From Hyphomicrobiales bacterium (GTDB taxonomy: Bacteria > Pseudomonadota > Alphaproteobacteria > Rhizobiales > Rhizobiaceae): a stretch of DNA of 64,000 nt. Position 1 is the first letter of the stretch. Every line of letters starts with the position of its first letter. The DNA is taken from contig UBUL01000014.1 in the NCBI GenBank assembly GCA_900468625.1, positions 50,805-114,804 of the forward strand. The letters run 5' to 3'. The notes beneath the pieces were generated by a model, which was not told where the DNA came from, made no database searches, and saw nothing but the letters and a program-made list of their open reading frames with translations. The position numbers were made by a program, and so were the translations under genes. Shown piece by piece: positions 53,651 through 62,371 of this stretch.

Positions 53651-55147
53651 ATGCCTGCACTTCACGCCCGTCTCACCTACCACGAAGCCTTGTCGAGGCT
53701 GAACGACCGCCATTTGCTGCGAGACCTTTCCTATGTCGCCGGTCGTTGGGTCGCCGGCAAGGCCGGCCGCAGCTTCGAAGTCACAGATCCCGCATCCTCC
53801 GCAACGCTTGCCTGGGTCACCAGCCTCGACCGGAGAGAGGCCTTCGAGGCCATCGACGCGGCAACGGATGCCTTTGCGGCCTGGCGCGCGCTCTTGCCGC
53901 AACAACGAGCGTCGATCCTGCGCAAGTGGTACGAATCGATGATTGAGGCACGCGACGATCTGGCGCTGATCATGACTCTGGAACAGGGCAAGCCGCTCGA
54001 TGAATCTCGCGGCGAGATCGACTACGCCGCAGGCTTTGTCGAATGGTATGCCGAGGAAGCCAGGCGGATCAACGTCGAAAGCGTGACCAGCCATTTGCCC
54101 GACACCGAGATGTTTGTCCGCAGAGAGGCCTTGGGCGTCGTCGCGATCGTCACGCCCTGGAATTTTCCGGCCGCCATGATCACGCGCAAGGCCGCCGCGG
54201 CGCTTGCCGCCGGATGCACGGTCGTCGCCCATCCATCCTCGGAAACGCCGTTGTCGGCGCTTGCGCTTGCCGAACTCGGCGAACGCGCCGGCCTTCCCGC
54301 CGGTGTCTTCAACGTACTGACCGGCGATGCCGCAACCATCGTCGGGGCCTTCTGCGACGATCCGCGGGTCAGGGCATTGAGCTTCACCGGCTCGACCGAG
54401 ATCGGCAAGCTGATCGCCGGACAATGCGCCGAAAGCATGAAGCGGCTTGTGATGGAACTTGGCGGCCATGCGCCCCTGATCGTTTTCGACGACGCCGATC
54501 TCGATCGTGCCGTCGATATCGCCATCAATGCCAAATTCGCAACCTCCGGCCAGGATTGCCTTGCCGCCAACCGGATCTTCGTTCAACGCCCGATCATGGA
54601 CGCCTTTGTTGCGGCATTCGGCAAGCGTGTCGCGGCCCTGAAGGTCGGCAACGGATTGGACGGTGCCGTCGATATCGGACCGCTCATGCATGAGCGCGCC
54701 ATTGCGAAGGTCGAGGAACATGTTGCCGATGCGCTGAAACACAGCGCGAGGCTTGTCGTCGGCGGGAAACGGCATCCGGCCGGAAAGCTGTTCTTCCAGC
54801 CGACCTTGCTTGTCGATCCCTCCCCGGATGCTCTGATCATGCGCGAGGAAACCTTCGGACCGGTCGCCGCCGTCAGCACTTTCGATAGCGAAGACGAAGT
54901 CGTCGCCCGTGCCAACGACACCGAATACGGTCTCGTCGCCTATGTCGTGACGACGAATGGCGCAAGGCAGATGCGGCTCGGCCGCGCGCTCGAATACGGC
55001 ATGGTCGCCATCAACCGTGTGAAGATCACCGGCGGCCCGATCCCCTTTGGCGGCTGGAAGCAGTCCGGCCTCGGCCGCGAAGGCTCGCGCCACGGCATCG
55101 AGGCATTCACCGAGCTCAAATATCTCTGCGTCGATACGACCGCCTGA
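53651..55147 (+). CDS. NAD(P)-dependent aldehyde dehydrogenase (succinate/aspartate-semialdehyde type)
   Basis: A 498-residue enzyme of the succinate-semialdehyde dehydrogenase (GabD) group. VVAIVTPWNFPAAMITRK is the cofactor region, FTGSTEIGKLI the nucleotide-binding turn, ELGGHAP carries the general-base Glu, and SGQDCLAANRI carries the catalytic Cys. In ectoine clusters this gene (ssd/doeC-like) is thought to oxidise aspartate semialdehyde, formed from diaminobutyrate, to aspartate. It is followed by the aminotransferase after 29 bases. Confidence 0.88.
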   Translation: MPALHARLTYHEALSRLNDRHLLRDLSYVAGRWVAGKAGRSFEVTDPASSATLAWVTSLDRREAFEAIDAATDAFAAWRALLPQQRASILRKWYESMIEARDDLALIMTLEQGKPLDESRGEIDYAAGFVEWYAEEARRINVESVTSHLPDTEMFVRREALGVVAIVTPWNFPAAMITRKAAAALAAGCTVVAHPSSETPLSALALAELGERAGLPAGVFNVLTGDAATIVGAFCDDPRVRALSFTGSTEIGKLIAGQCAESMKRLVMELGGHAPLIVFDDADLDRAVDIAINAKFATSGQDCLAANRIFVQRPIMDAFVAAFGKRVAALKVGNGLDGAVDIGPLMHERAIAKVEEHVADALKHSARLVVGGKRHPAGKLFFQPTLLVDPSPDALIMREETFGPVAAVSTFDSEDEVVARANDTEYGLVAYVVTTNGARQMRLGRALEYGMVAINRVKITGGPIPFGGWKQSGLGREGSRHGIEAFTELKYLCVDTTA

Positions 55148-55176
55148 CGCGCCCATACAGAAGAAGGAAGCATAAC

Positions 55177-56556
55177 ATGTTGGACAAGCGCAACGAACTG
55201 AACGCCTGGGATAGGGATCACTTCTTCCATCCCTCGACCCATATGGGCATGCACGCGCGCGGCGAGAGCCCGACCCGCGTCATCGCCGGCGCCGAGGGTG
55301 TTTACATCACGGACACCAACGGCAAGAAGAGCCTCGACGCCTTTGCCGGCCTTTACTGCGTCAATGTCGGCTATGGCAGGCAGAAAATCGCCGATGCGAT
55401 TGCGGAACAGGCCAAGAATCTTGCCTACTACCATGCCTATGTCGGCCACGGTACGGAAGCCTCGATCACGCTTTCGAAGATGATCATCGACCGCGCGCCC
55501 GAAGGCATGAGCCGCGTCTACTTCGGTCTCTCGGGTTCCGACGCCAACGAGACCAACATCAAGCTGATCTGGTACTACAACAATATTCTCGGCCGTCCGG
55601 AAAAGAAGAAGATCATCTCGCGTTGGCGCGGCTATCATGGCTCGGGCGTCATGACGGGGAGCCTCACGGGCCTGGAGCTTTTCCATAAGGCCTTCGACCT
55701 GCCGCGTGCACCCGTTCTTCATACGGAAGCGCCCTATTTCTTCCGCCGCACCGACCGGTCGATGAACGAGGAGCAGTTCGCGCAGCATTGCGCCGACAGG
55801 CTGGAGGAGATGATCCTCGCCGAGGGGCCGGAAACGGTTGCGGCCTTCATCGGCGAGCCGATCCTCGGCACCGGCGGCATCGTCCCGCCGCCGAAGACCT
55901 ATTGGCAGAAAATCCAGGCCGTGCTCGACAAATACGACGTCCTGCTCGTCGCCGATGAAGTCGTCACAGGCTTTGGCCGTCTCGGCACCATGTTCGGCTC
56001 CGATCATTACGGCATGAAGCCGGACCTGATCACCATTGCCAAGGGCCTGACCTCGGCCTATGCGCCACTTTCCGGCAGCATCGTTTCCGACAAGATGTGG
56101 CAGGTTCTCGTCCAAGGGTCCGACCAGCTCGGCGCCATCGGCCATGGCTGGACCTATTCCGCCCATCCGATCTGCGCAGCCGCCGGTATCGCCAATCTCG
56201 AACTGGTCGATGAACTCGGCATCGTCGAAAATGCCGGTTCGACCGGCGCATACTTCCGCTCGGAGCTGGCCAAGGCGGTCGGTGGCCACAGCCACGTCGG
56301 CGAGGTCCGCGGCGATGGGCTCATGGCCGCCATCGAATTCGTGGAGGACAGGGATGATCGCAAGTTCTTCGATCCGGCAAAGAAGATCGGCCCGCAAGTG
56401 GCGGCAGCGCTGCTCGAGCGCGGCGTCATCGGCCGTGCCATGCCGCAGGGAGACATTCTCGGCTTCGCACCACCGCTGTGCCTGACCCGCGAGGAAGCCG
56501 ATACCATCGTCAAGGCGGCTGTTGGCGCCATCGAAAGCGTGCTTTCAAATCGCTGA
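55177..56556 (+). CDS. class III aminotransferase (diaminobutyrate aminotransferase, Atf/DoeD-like)
   Basis: A 459-residue PLP enzyme of the omega-amino acid:pyruvate class. It shows the cofactor segment YFGLSGSDANETNIKLI, the VADEVVTGFGRLG motif, and the Schiff-base lysine in TIAKGLTSAYAPL. The context in the ectoine cluster points to transfer of the 4-amino group of diaminobutyrate, yielding aspartate semialdehyde for the preceding dehydrogenase. A polyamine aminotransferase role (SpuC-like) is the alternative on sequence alone. AAGGAAG precedes the ATG. Confidence 0.88.
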   Translation: MLDKRNELNAWDRDHFFHPSTHMGMHARGESPTRVIAGAEGVYITDTNGKKSLDAFAGLYCVNVGYGRQKIADAIAEQAKNLAYYHAYVGHGTEASITLSKMIIDRAPEGMSRVYFGLSGSDANETNIKLIWYYNNILGRPEKKKIISRWRGYHGSGVMTGSLTGLELFHKAFDLPRAPVLHTEAPYFFRRTDRSMNEEQFAQHCADRLEEMILAEGPETVAAFIGEPILGTGGIVPPPKTYWQKIQAVLDKYDVLLVADEVVTGFGRLGTMFGSDHYGMKPDLITIAKGLTSAYAPLSGSIVSDKMWQVLVQGSDQLGAIGHGWTYSAHPICAAAGIANLELVDELGIVENAGSTGAYFRSELAKAVGGHSHVGEVRGDGLMAAIEFVEDRDDRKFFDPAKKIGPQVAAALLERGVIGRAMPQGDILGFAPPLCLTREEADTIVKAAVGAIESVLSNR

Positions 56557-56601
56557 TCCAATCCGTGCCGGCGGATCTCTCTTCCGGCCTGAGCGATAGT
56601 G

Positions 56602-56631
56602 GCGCGGCTCGTTGTTGACAATGAGCCGCGC
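56602..56631 (+). terminator. strong hairpin after the aminotransferase gene
   Basis: GCGCGGCTC pairs with GAGCCGCGC, and after one mismatch TTGT pairs with ACAA, giving a nearly perfect 14-bp stem. It starts 46 bases after the aminotransferase stop. No long T-run follows, so it may end the asuR-ssd-atf transcript with help or protect its 3' end. Confidence 0.5.
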
Positions 56632-56669
56632 GATCTCATTCGGTCATCGCCTTCAAGCGACGAATGATG

Positions 56670-56707
56670 TACATGGATGCTGTAATTGTACCGGATCAAT
56701 CCATGTA
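56670..56707 (+). promoter_or_regulatory. probable EnuR operator
   Basis: TACATGGAT (56670-56678) and ATCCATGTA (56699-56707) form a perfect 9-bp inverted repeat with a 20-base spacer that contains TGTAATTGTACCGG. MocR-type regulators usually bind paired sites next to their own gene. The second half overlaps the preferred start codon of enuR at 56703, so binding would block its own expression. Confidence 0.5.
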
Positions 56708-58133
56708 TCGTCATGATTCAAAAGACCAGGACAATGGCGCCTGGAAACCCGTCCTTCAGCATCGCAAGGGCGTGACCAAGCATAAGCTGCTGACCGACAA
56801 GATCATCGCCGACATAAACGATGGCATTCTGCCGGTGCATGCGCAGATGCCGACGCATCGCGACCTCGCCCATGCGCTCAAAATTTCGGTGCAAACCGTG
56901 AGCCTCAGCTACAAGGAGGCGGAGCGCCGGGGCTATCTGCGCGGCGAAGTCGGGCGCGGCACCTTCGTGCGCAGCCGCGTCACCGAACGCGCCGACAGTT
57001 TCATGCTCGATCGCGACCCGAGCGGCAGCGCCGATCTTTCCATCATCCGGGCCGTCTATACCGAGGCGCATGAACGCTCGGCCCGCGAACTGATGCAGGC
57101 CCTTGCCGAAAGCGACAATAGCAGCTTCATGCGGCCTTGCCGTCCGATCGCCGGCCTCGATGCCCATCGCGCCGCGGCACAGGTCTGGCTCTCAGGTCTG
57201 TCGGTCAAAACCGATCCGGACCAAATCCTGATCACGAACGGCGCGGCGCACGGGCTTTTCCTTGCCGTCGCCTCGGTCGTCCGTCCGGGCGAAGTGGTCC
57301 TGACCGAGAACCTGACCGATCACGGCATCATCGGCCTTGCCAATGTTCTCGGCTTCACACTGCGTGGTCTTCCGACCGATCGCGAAGGCATCCTGCCCGA
57401 GGCCTTCGAGGCAGCCTCTGCCATCGGCGACGTTACGGCGCTCGTCATCGTTTCATCGCTCGGCAACCCCACAAGCCACGTCATGGGTGAGGAGCGCCGG
57501 CGCGCGATCGCCGACATCGCCCGCCGGCATGGCATCTTCGTCATCGAGGACGAGGTCTACAAGCCGATGCTGCGCGATCCCCTTCCGTCCATGCCCGAGC
57601 TCATTCCGGAACTTGGCTTCTTCGTAACCAGCTTCACCAAGTCCGTGATGACGGGATTGCGCATCGGCTATCTCGTCGTGCCGGCCCACTATTCGATCCG
57701 CGCCGCGTCGATCTTGCGCGTGACCGGCTGGAGCGCCACCAATGTCGTTGCGGAAATGGCGTCGCGCTGGGTTCTGGACGGGACGGCGAAAGCCCTGCTT
57801 GCCGTCCAGCGAAGCGAGGCCGAAGCGCGGCAGGCGATCGTGTCCGACGTGCTGGCCCCCTTCGTCGTCGGCAGTCATCCTTTGTCGCTCTGCGCCTGGC
57901 TGTCGGTGCCGGAGCGCTGGACGGAGGAAGGCCTCGTGCGCGCACTTGCCCGCAAGGGCGTCGCGGTCACGCCGTCCGAACCTTTCGTTGCCGGTGGAGA
58001 GCGGCCGGTCGGCGGCATCCGCATCTGCCTTGGCGGGCGCCTGTCCCACTCCGCCCTTCGCTCGGCGCTCGAAACCGTTCGTAGCACCTTCGAGCAACTG
58101 CCCCCGGTTTTCGACGTGGGCTCGATCGTTTAA
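56703..58133 (+). CDS. enuR: MocR/GntR-type PLP-dependent regulator EnuR
   Basis: About 476 residues. An N-terminal GntR winged helix (MPTHRDLAHALKISVQTVSLSYKEAERRGYLRGEVGRGTFV) is joined by a linker to an aminotransferase fold I domain. It has NGAAHGLFLAVASVVRPGE, IEDEVYKPML, and the PLP lysine in SFTKSVMTGLRIGYL. EnuR is known to sense the ectoine degradation intermediates N-alpha-acetyl-diaminobutyrate and diaminobutyrate through its PLP and to derepress the uptake and catabolic genes. The neighbours on both sides fit that. An upstream ATG at 56664 is possible but lies before the operator. Confidence 0.88.
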   Translation: MYRHDSKDQDNGAWKPVLQHRKGVTKHKLLTDKIIADINDGILPVHAQMPTHRDLAHALKISVQTVSLSYKEAERRGYLRGEVGRGTFVRSRVTERADSFMLDRDPSGSADLSIIRAVYTEAHERSARELMQALAESDNSSFMRPCRPIAGLDAHRAAAQVWLSGLSVKTDPDQILITNGAAHGLFLAVASVVRPGEVVLTENLTDHGIIGLANVLGFTLRGLPTDREGILPEAFEAASAIGDVTALVIVSSLGNPTSHVMGEERRRAIADIARRHGIFVIEDEVYKPMLRDPLPSMPELIPELGFFVTSFTKSVMTGLRIGYLVVPAHYSIRAASILRVTGWSATNVVAEMASRWVLDGTAKALLAVQRSEAEARQAIVSDVLAPFVVGSHPLSLCAWLSVPERWTEEGLVRALARKGVAVTPSEPFVAGGERPVGGIRICLGGRLSHSALRSALETVRSTFEQLPPVFDVGSIV

Positions 58134-58137
58134 AATT

Positions 58138-58155
58138 CCGGCGGCAAGTCGCCGG
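58138..58155. terminator. short hairpin between convergent enuR and ehuA
   Basis: CCGGCG-GCAAGT-CGCCGG, a perfect 6-bp stem with a 6-base loop in the 39-base gap between the two convergent genes. It could act on both strands, but no T-run is present. Confidence 0.3.
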
Positions 58156-58172
58156 CATCGTGACTGCTTCCG

Positions 58173-58937
58173 TCAAAGAATCGAGTGCAGAAATTCCTTC
58201 GTGCGATCCTCCCTGGGCGCACTGAAAATCTCTTCCGGCTTGCCCTGCTCGCAAATGCGGCCTTTGTCGAAAAAGCAGACGCGGTCCGACACTTCGCGGG
58301 CAAAGCGCATTTCGTGGGTGACCAGCAGCATGGTCAGATCGTGCTCATGCGCGAGATCGCGGATGACGCCCAGCACTTCACCGACGAGCTGCGGATCGAG
58401 CGCCGATGTCGGTTCGTCGAACAACAGGACGCGCGGGCGCATGGCAAGTGCGCGGGCGATTGCTACACGCTGCTGCTGGCCGCCGGAAAGCTGGCTCGGA
58501 TAATGATCCTTCTTCTCCGAAAGCCCGACCATGCGTAAGAGATCGACGGCACGGCATTCGGCTTCCGCCCGCCCGAGCCCGAGCACGCGCGTCGGTGCCT
58601 CGACGATATTGCGCAGCACGGTCATGTGCGGAAACAGATTGAAGCTCTGGAACACCATGCCGACATGGGTGCGGATCTGGCGCAGATGCGCCTCGCTGGC
58701 CAGGAACCGGCCTCGGCCATTGTCTTGATGATAGGACATGCCGGCCAGGTGCAAGGTGCCTTCCTGGAAGGGCTCGAGCGTCATCAGGATGCGCAGGACC
58801 GTCGATTTTCCCGAACCGGAAGGGCCGATCAGCGTCACCTTTTCGCCGGGCGCGACATCGAAGCAGAAATTGTCGAGCACGGTCAGGTGGCCGTATCGCT
58901 TGGTGACATCTTGAAAGCGGATCAGTGGTTGCGTCAT
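58173..58937 (-). CDS. ehuA: ectoine/hydroxyectoine ABC transporter ATPase EhuA
   Basis: A 254-residue polar-amino-acid-type ATPase: Walker [11 protein letters not shown]-loop [14 protein letters not shown], signature [15 protein letters not shown], Walker [13 protein letters not shown], and switch His in [10 protein letters not shown]. The ATG at 58937 overlaps the ehuD stop as ATGA; the longer frame reading through ehuD is out of phase. It is the last gene of the ehu/eut operon and powers uptake by EhuBCD. Confidence 0.88.
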   Translation of the reverse strand: MTQPLIRFQDVTKRYGHLTVLDNFCFDVAPGEKVTLIGPSGSGKSTVLRILMTLEPFQEGTLHLAGMSYHQDNGRGRFLASEAHLRQIRTHVGMVFQSFNLFPHMTVLRNIVEAPTRVLGLGRAEAECRAVDLLRMVGLSEKKDHYPSQLSGGQQQRVAIARALAMRPRVLLFDEPTSALDPQLVGEVLGVIRDLAHEHDLTMLLVTHEMRFAREVSDRVCFFDKGRICEQGKPEEIFSAPREDRTKEFLHSIL

Positions 58938-59626
58938 CTCAGAGCAATTCCGTTTTTCGGCAACGCCTTTTCGAGCCAATGAATGGCCGCCGAGCAGACG
59001 AGCGTGAGGATGAGGAAGATCAGGCCGACGAGGGAAAGCGGCACCAGATACTCGAACGTCCGATCTCCGATGAGATTGGCAAGGTTGAGCATGTCGACGA
59101 CCGTCACGACGGAGAGCACCGGCGTCTCCTTGAGCATGGAGACGAGATAGTTGCCCATGGCCGGTACGATGCGGGGGATCGCCTGCGGGATGACGATATC
59201 CCAATAGGTACGGCCGTGGCTCAGATTGAGCGCCGTCGCCGCCTCCCATTGCCCGCGGGGCACCGCATCCAGACCGCCACGATAGACTTCCGACGTATAG
59301 GCCGAATATTGCAGACCGAGAGCCAGCGCGCCGGTGAGGAAGGCTGGCAATGTGATGCCGTAGATCGGCAGGACGTAGTAAAGGAAGAAGAGCTGCACAA
59401 GCAGCGGCGTGTCGCGCAGGAACTCAATGACGAAGGCTGTTGGCCAGGAGATCGCCACGAAACGGCTGCGCCTGAGCAAAGCGAAGATCAGGCCGAGAAC
59501 AAGCGCGATGGCAAATCCGGCGGCCGCCGCCTCCAGCGTGACGATGAGGCCGATGCCGAGGATCGGCAGGATCGATAATGCAAAGGACAGCGTCGTCGAC
59601 GTATCCCAGGTGAAGCCGTACATCAT
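58934..59626 (-). CDS. ehuD: ectoine ABC transporter permease EhuD
   Basis: A 230-residue permease of the polar amino acid (HisMQ) family. [22 protein letters not shown] is the characteristic N-terminal loop, and [24 protein letters not shown] is the EAA loop. The start overlaps the ehuC stop by 4 bases. It forms the channel with EhuC. Confidence 0.86.
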   Translation of the reverse strand: MMYGFTWDTSTTLSFALSILPILGIGLIVTLEAAAAGFAIALVLGLIFALLRRSRFVAISWPTAFVIEFLRDTPLLVQLFFLYYVLPIYGITLPAFLTGALALGLQYSAYTSEVYRGGLDAVPRGQWEAATALNLSHGRTYWDIVIPQAIPRIVPAMGNYLVSMLKETPVLSVVTVVDMLNLANLIGDRTFEYLVPLSLVGLIFLILTLVCSAAIHWLEKALPKNGIALR

Positions 59627-60288
59627 GCCGGCGCCCTCCCCGGGAAAGCGACGCCACGGCGAAGGATCGTCTCCAGCCAGCGCATGAAGGCAACGAGGAC
59701 GAGCGCCATGATGAAATACCCAATCAGCGTCAGCGAATAGATCGTCACGCTGTCGAGCGTGATATTTCGCAGCTGTTGCGCCTGGAAGGTCAGATCGCTG
59801 ATCGATATCAGTGACACCAATGCCGTATCCTTCAGGTTCTGGACGGCAAGATTGCCGAAGGCCGGCATCATCTCCACCACGGCTTGGGGCAAGACGATAT
59901 GGAAGAGCGTCTGTCCCTGCCCGAAATTCAGGGCGCGTGCCGCCTCATGCTGAGCGTCGGGAACCGCCTGCAGCGCACCGCGCACGACTTCCGCGCCATA
60001 GGCGCCGATGTTGAGCGCGAGGCCGGCAATGCCGGTCGTGATCGGATCGAAGGAGATCCCGATCAGAGGCAGCGCGTAATAGAGCCAGAAGAGCTGCACC
60101 AGAAGCGATGTGCCGCGAAAGATCTCGATATAGACGATCGCGATTAGGGAGAGCAGCCGCCCTCCGGCAAAGCGTGCCAGACCGGCTGCAAAAGCCAGGA
60201 TCGCACCGAGGAACATCGAGGCAACGGCGATGATCGCCGTCACCTCCGCGCCTTTCAGCAGCGCCGGCAGATAGTGTGTCCAGCTCAT
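59623..60288 (-). CDS. ehuC: ectoine ABC transporter permease EhuC
   Basis: A 221-residue HisMQ-type permease: YIEIFRGTSLLVQLFWLYYALPL, and EAA loop GAEVVRGALQAVPDAQHEAARAL. The gene follows ehuB after 94 bases. The order ehuB-ehuC-ehuD-ehuA, tight overlaps and the eut genes upstream match the Sinorhizobium-type ectoine locus. Confidence 0.86.
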   Translation of the reverse strand: MSWTHYLPALLKGAEVTAIIAVASMFLGAILAFAAGLARFAGGRLLSLIAIVYIEIFRGTSLLVQLFWLYYALPLIGISFDPITTGIAGLALNIGAYGAEVVRGALQAVPDAQHEAARALNFGQGQTLFHIVLPQAVVEMMPAFGNLAVQNLKDTALVSLISISDLTFQAQQLRNITLDSVTIYSLTLIGYFIMALVLVAFMRWLETILRRGVAFPGRAPA

Positions 60289-60382
60289 GGCCCGGTCACC
60301 TCCTTTCCAGAATGGAAGGGGCCGAACGGCTTGGCGGCTAACCTTGGGACAGCCGCCAAGTCGTTCCTAGCCGTCGATAGGG

Positions 60383-61240
60383 TCACTTGCCCGCGCACAG
60401 ATCTTCAGTGCTCTTCGTGCGTGCTGCCTCGACGCTTTCGGCACTCAGACCGTAGGACATCAGGATCTTCTTGTAGTCGTCCGTCTTCTTGAAGGCTTCA
60501 AGCGCGGTGTTGAACGCCTTGTAGAGTTCCTTGTCCTCTGGCCGGAAATCAAAACCGCCATAGCTTCTGACGGATTTCCCGTTGATGACCGGATCGGTGA
60601 AGGGTTCCGCATGCTCGACATTCGTGCTGCCCTGAACGAGCTTGGCGACGGTCAGTTCGGTCGCCGCATAGGCGTCGGCCCGGCCGGTCTGGATCGTCGA
60701 TAGCGCATCCGCATTCGCCTGGATCATGACGATCTGGGATTCCGGAATGCCGAGACCATGGAAGAAGTCGAGCTGGTCGGCACCCGATACGATCGCAACC
60801 TTGAGCGACGGATCCTTCTTGATGTCCTCATAGGAATGCAGGTTCTTCGGATTGCCCTTCGGCACGAGCAGTCCCTCGCCATAGCTCGAATTCGGGGTGG
60901 TGAACTGCACCTGCTTGCAGCGCTCCGGCAAAATGTTCTGCTCGGCGGCGACGAAATCGAAACGCTTGGCCTTCAGGCCGGGGATCAGCGAGCCGAACGG
61001 CGTCACGGTCCACTCGACGTCCTTGACGCCCATCGACTTCAACACGGCTGCGGCGACATCGGGACCGATGCCCTTGGCGGCACCGCTCTCGTCCATGAAG
61101 CTGTAGGGAACCTCGTTGGCGCTGGCGCCACGGATATAGCCATCCTTCTTGATCTGATCGAGGCTGGCGGCGTGGGCGGATGCGGCGAGGCCGATGGTCA
61201 GACCCATGACGGCAAGGCTGCGATAAAGATTCGTTCTCAT
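60383..61240 (-). CDS. ehuB: ectoine/hydroxyectoine-binding protein EhuB
   Basis: A 285-residue periplasmic binding protein (SBP_bac_3 family) with a Sec signal (SLAVMGLTIGLAASAHAAS). The mature part begins LDQIKKDGYIRGASANEVPYS. GIGPDVAAAVLKSMGV and RFDFVAAEQNILPERC are family landmarks, and the aromatic residues that would cage the ectoine ring are plausible in this fold. It delivers ectoines to EhuCD. A strong hairpin stands just upstream, between eutE and this gene. Confidence 0.88.
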   Translation of the reverse strand: MRTNLYRSLAVMGLTIGLAASAHAASLDQIKKDGYIRGASANEVPYSFMDESGAAKGIGPDVAAAVLKSMGVKDVEWTVTPFGSLIPGLKAKRFDFVAAEQNILPERCKQVQFTTPNSSYGEGLLVPKGNPKNLHSYEDIKKDPSLKVAIVSGADQLDFFHGLGIPESQIVMIQANADALSTIQTGRADAYAATELTVAKLVQGSTNVEHAEPFTDPVINGKSVRSYGGFDFRPEDKELYKAFNTALEAFKKTDDYKKILMSYGLSAESVEAARTKSTEDLCAGK

Positions 61241-61314
61241 GGTTCACTCCTCTGTGGTTGAATTGCGCCATCGGCTGTCCGGTTTTCCGGTTCTTTGCCA
61301 TAGCGGGTTGCGAT

Positions 61315-61338
61315 CCGCGCCGCGTTGCCGCGGCGCGG
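61315..61338 (-). terminator. GC-rich hairpin between eutE and ehuB
   Basis: A perfect 10-bp stem (CCGCGCCGCG with its complement) and a 4-base loop, 4 bases after the eutE stop on the minus strand. It has no T-run. It could be an attenuator or a processing and stability element that sets different levels of eut and ehu mRNA. Confidence 0.5.
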
Positions 61339-61342
61339 CAGT

Positions 61343-62362
61343 TCAGGGGCCTCCCGTCAGCGTCGCGACGACGGCCAGGCAGTCGCCGGTCTTGATGAGG
61401 CCGGGAAAATGACGTGCGGCGAGAATGCCGTCCATTGCCGCCCGATAGTCCGATGGTGCGGTTCCCGTGCGGCCGATGGGATGGATGCGGGCGATGATCT
61501 CTCCTCGCGAAACCTTCTCACCCAGATCCTTGAGCGGTTCGAAAACGCCGTCGGCCTCGGAAAAGACGAAGCAATCCGACGATGGCATGTCGAGCCACTG
61601 CGTCACTTCGACTTCCGGTGCGCCGGAGACTATCCCCGCGTGCTTCAGAACGTTCAGAACGCCGCGCTTGGCAATGGAAGCCGTACGCGCAGATATGGTT
61701 CCACCACCGGAAAGCTCCGTCGTGACGAAAACTTTGCCCATCTGTTCGGCCGTGGTGTCGTACATGCCGACGGCGTCGATCTCGATCATCCGCATGGAAT
61801 AGGGAGCGGAAAACGCAGCTACTCCATCGAAGCAGGCCTTCTCCTGACCCTTGTCCGGCAAAGCATGCGCTGCGGCATAGGGCAGGAAATCAAGGGTACG
61901 GCCGCCCGAATGGAAATCGAGGACGATGTCGGCAAGCGGCAGCAGGTAGCGAGTAAAATAATCGGCGATCTTCTCGGTCACGCTGCCGTCGGGCCGGCCG
62001 GGAAAACTGCGATTGAGGTTGCCCTTGTCGATCGGAGAGGTGCGGGTGCCTGCCTGAAAGGCGGGGTAATTCATCGCCGGAACGATGATGATTCTGCCCT
62101 TGACCTCCTCCGGCTTCAGCGTCCGAGCGAGATCGAAGAGCGCGACGGGCCCCTCATACTCGTCGCCATGGTTGGCGCCGGTTAAAAGCGCCGTCGGCCC
62201 CTCACCATTTTTGATGACGCAGATGGGGATCATGATCGAACCCCAGGCGGAATCGTCGCGCGACCAGGGCAGACGCAGATGGCCGTGCTGGATGCCGTCA
62301 CGGTCGAAATCGACAGTCGGCGTAGTCGGCGATGGCCGTTTGGAAATGTTCATGCTGTTCAT
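61343..62362 (-). CDS. eutE: N-alpha-acetyl-L-2,4-diaminobutyrate deacetylase (EutE/DoeB)
   Basis: A 339-residue zinc enzyme of the aspartoacylase/succinylglutamate desuccinylase family. The zinc ligands are in TGANHGDEYEGP (His, Glu) and IVLDFHSGG (His). Arg and Asn for substrate binding lie in KGNLNRSFPG. It removes acetate from N-alpha-acetyl-diaminobutyrate produced by the ectoine hydrolase encoded just upstream. The product is diaminobutyrate. It starts 9 bases after the eutD stop. Confidence 0.87.
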   Translation of the reverse strand: MNSMNISKRPSPTTPTVDFDRDGIQHGHLRLPWSRDDSAWGSIMIPICVIKNGEGPTALLTGANHGDEYEGPVALFDLARTLKPEEVKGRIIIVPAMNYPAFQAGTRTSPIDKGNLNRSFPGRPDGSVTEKIADYFTRYLLPLADIVLDFHSGGRTLDFLPYAAAHALPDKGQEKACFDGVAAFSAPYSMRMIEIDAVGMYDTTAEQMGKVFVTTELSGGGTISARTASIAKRGVLNVLKHAGIVSGAPEVEVTQWLDMPSSDCFVFSEADGVFEPLKDLGEKVSRGEIIARIHPIGRTGTAPSDYRAAMDGILAARHFPGLIKTGDCLAVVATLTGGP

Positions 62363-62371
62363 CTCAATTAA

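Noticed and set aside
53558..55156. 532-codon frame opposite the aldehyde dehydrogenase
   Set aside because: Mirror frame caused by codon bias; the plus strand has all dehydrogenase motifs.
54940..56397. 485-codon frame opposite the aminotransferase
   Set aside because: It spans two real plus-strand genes and shows no domain.
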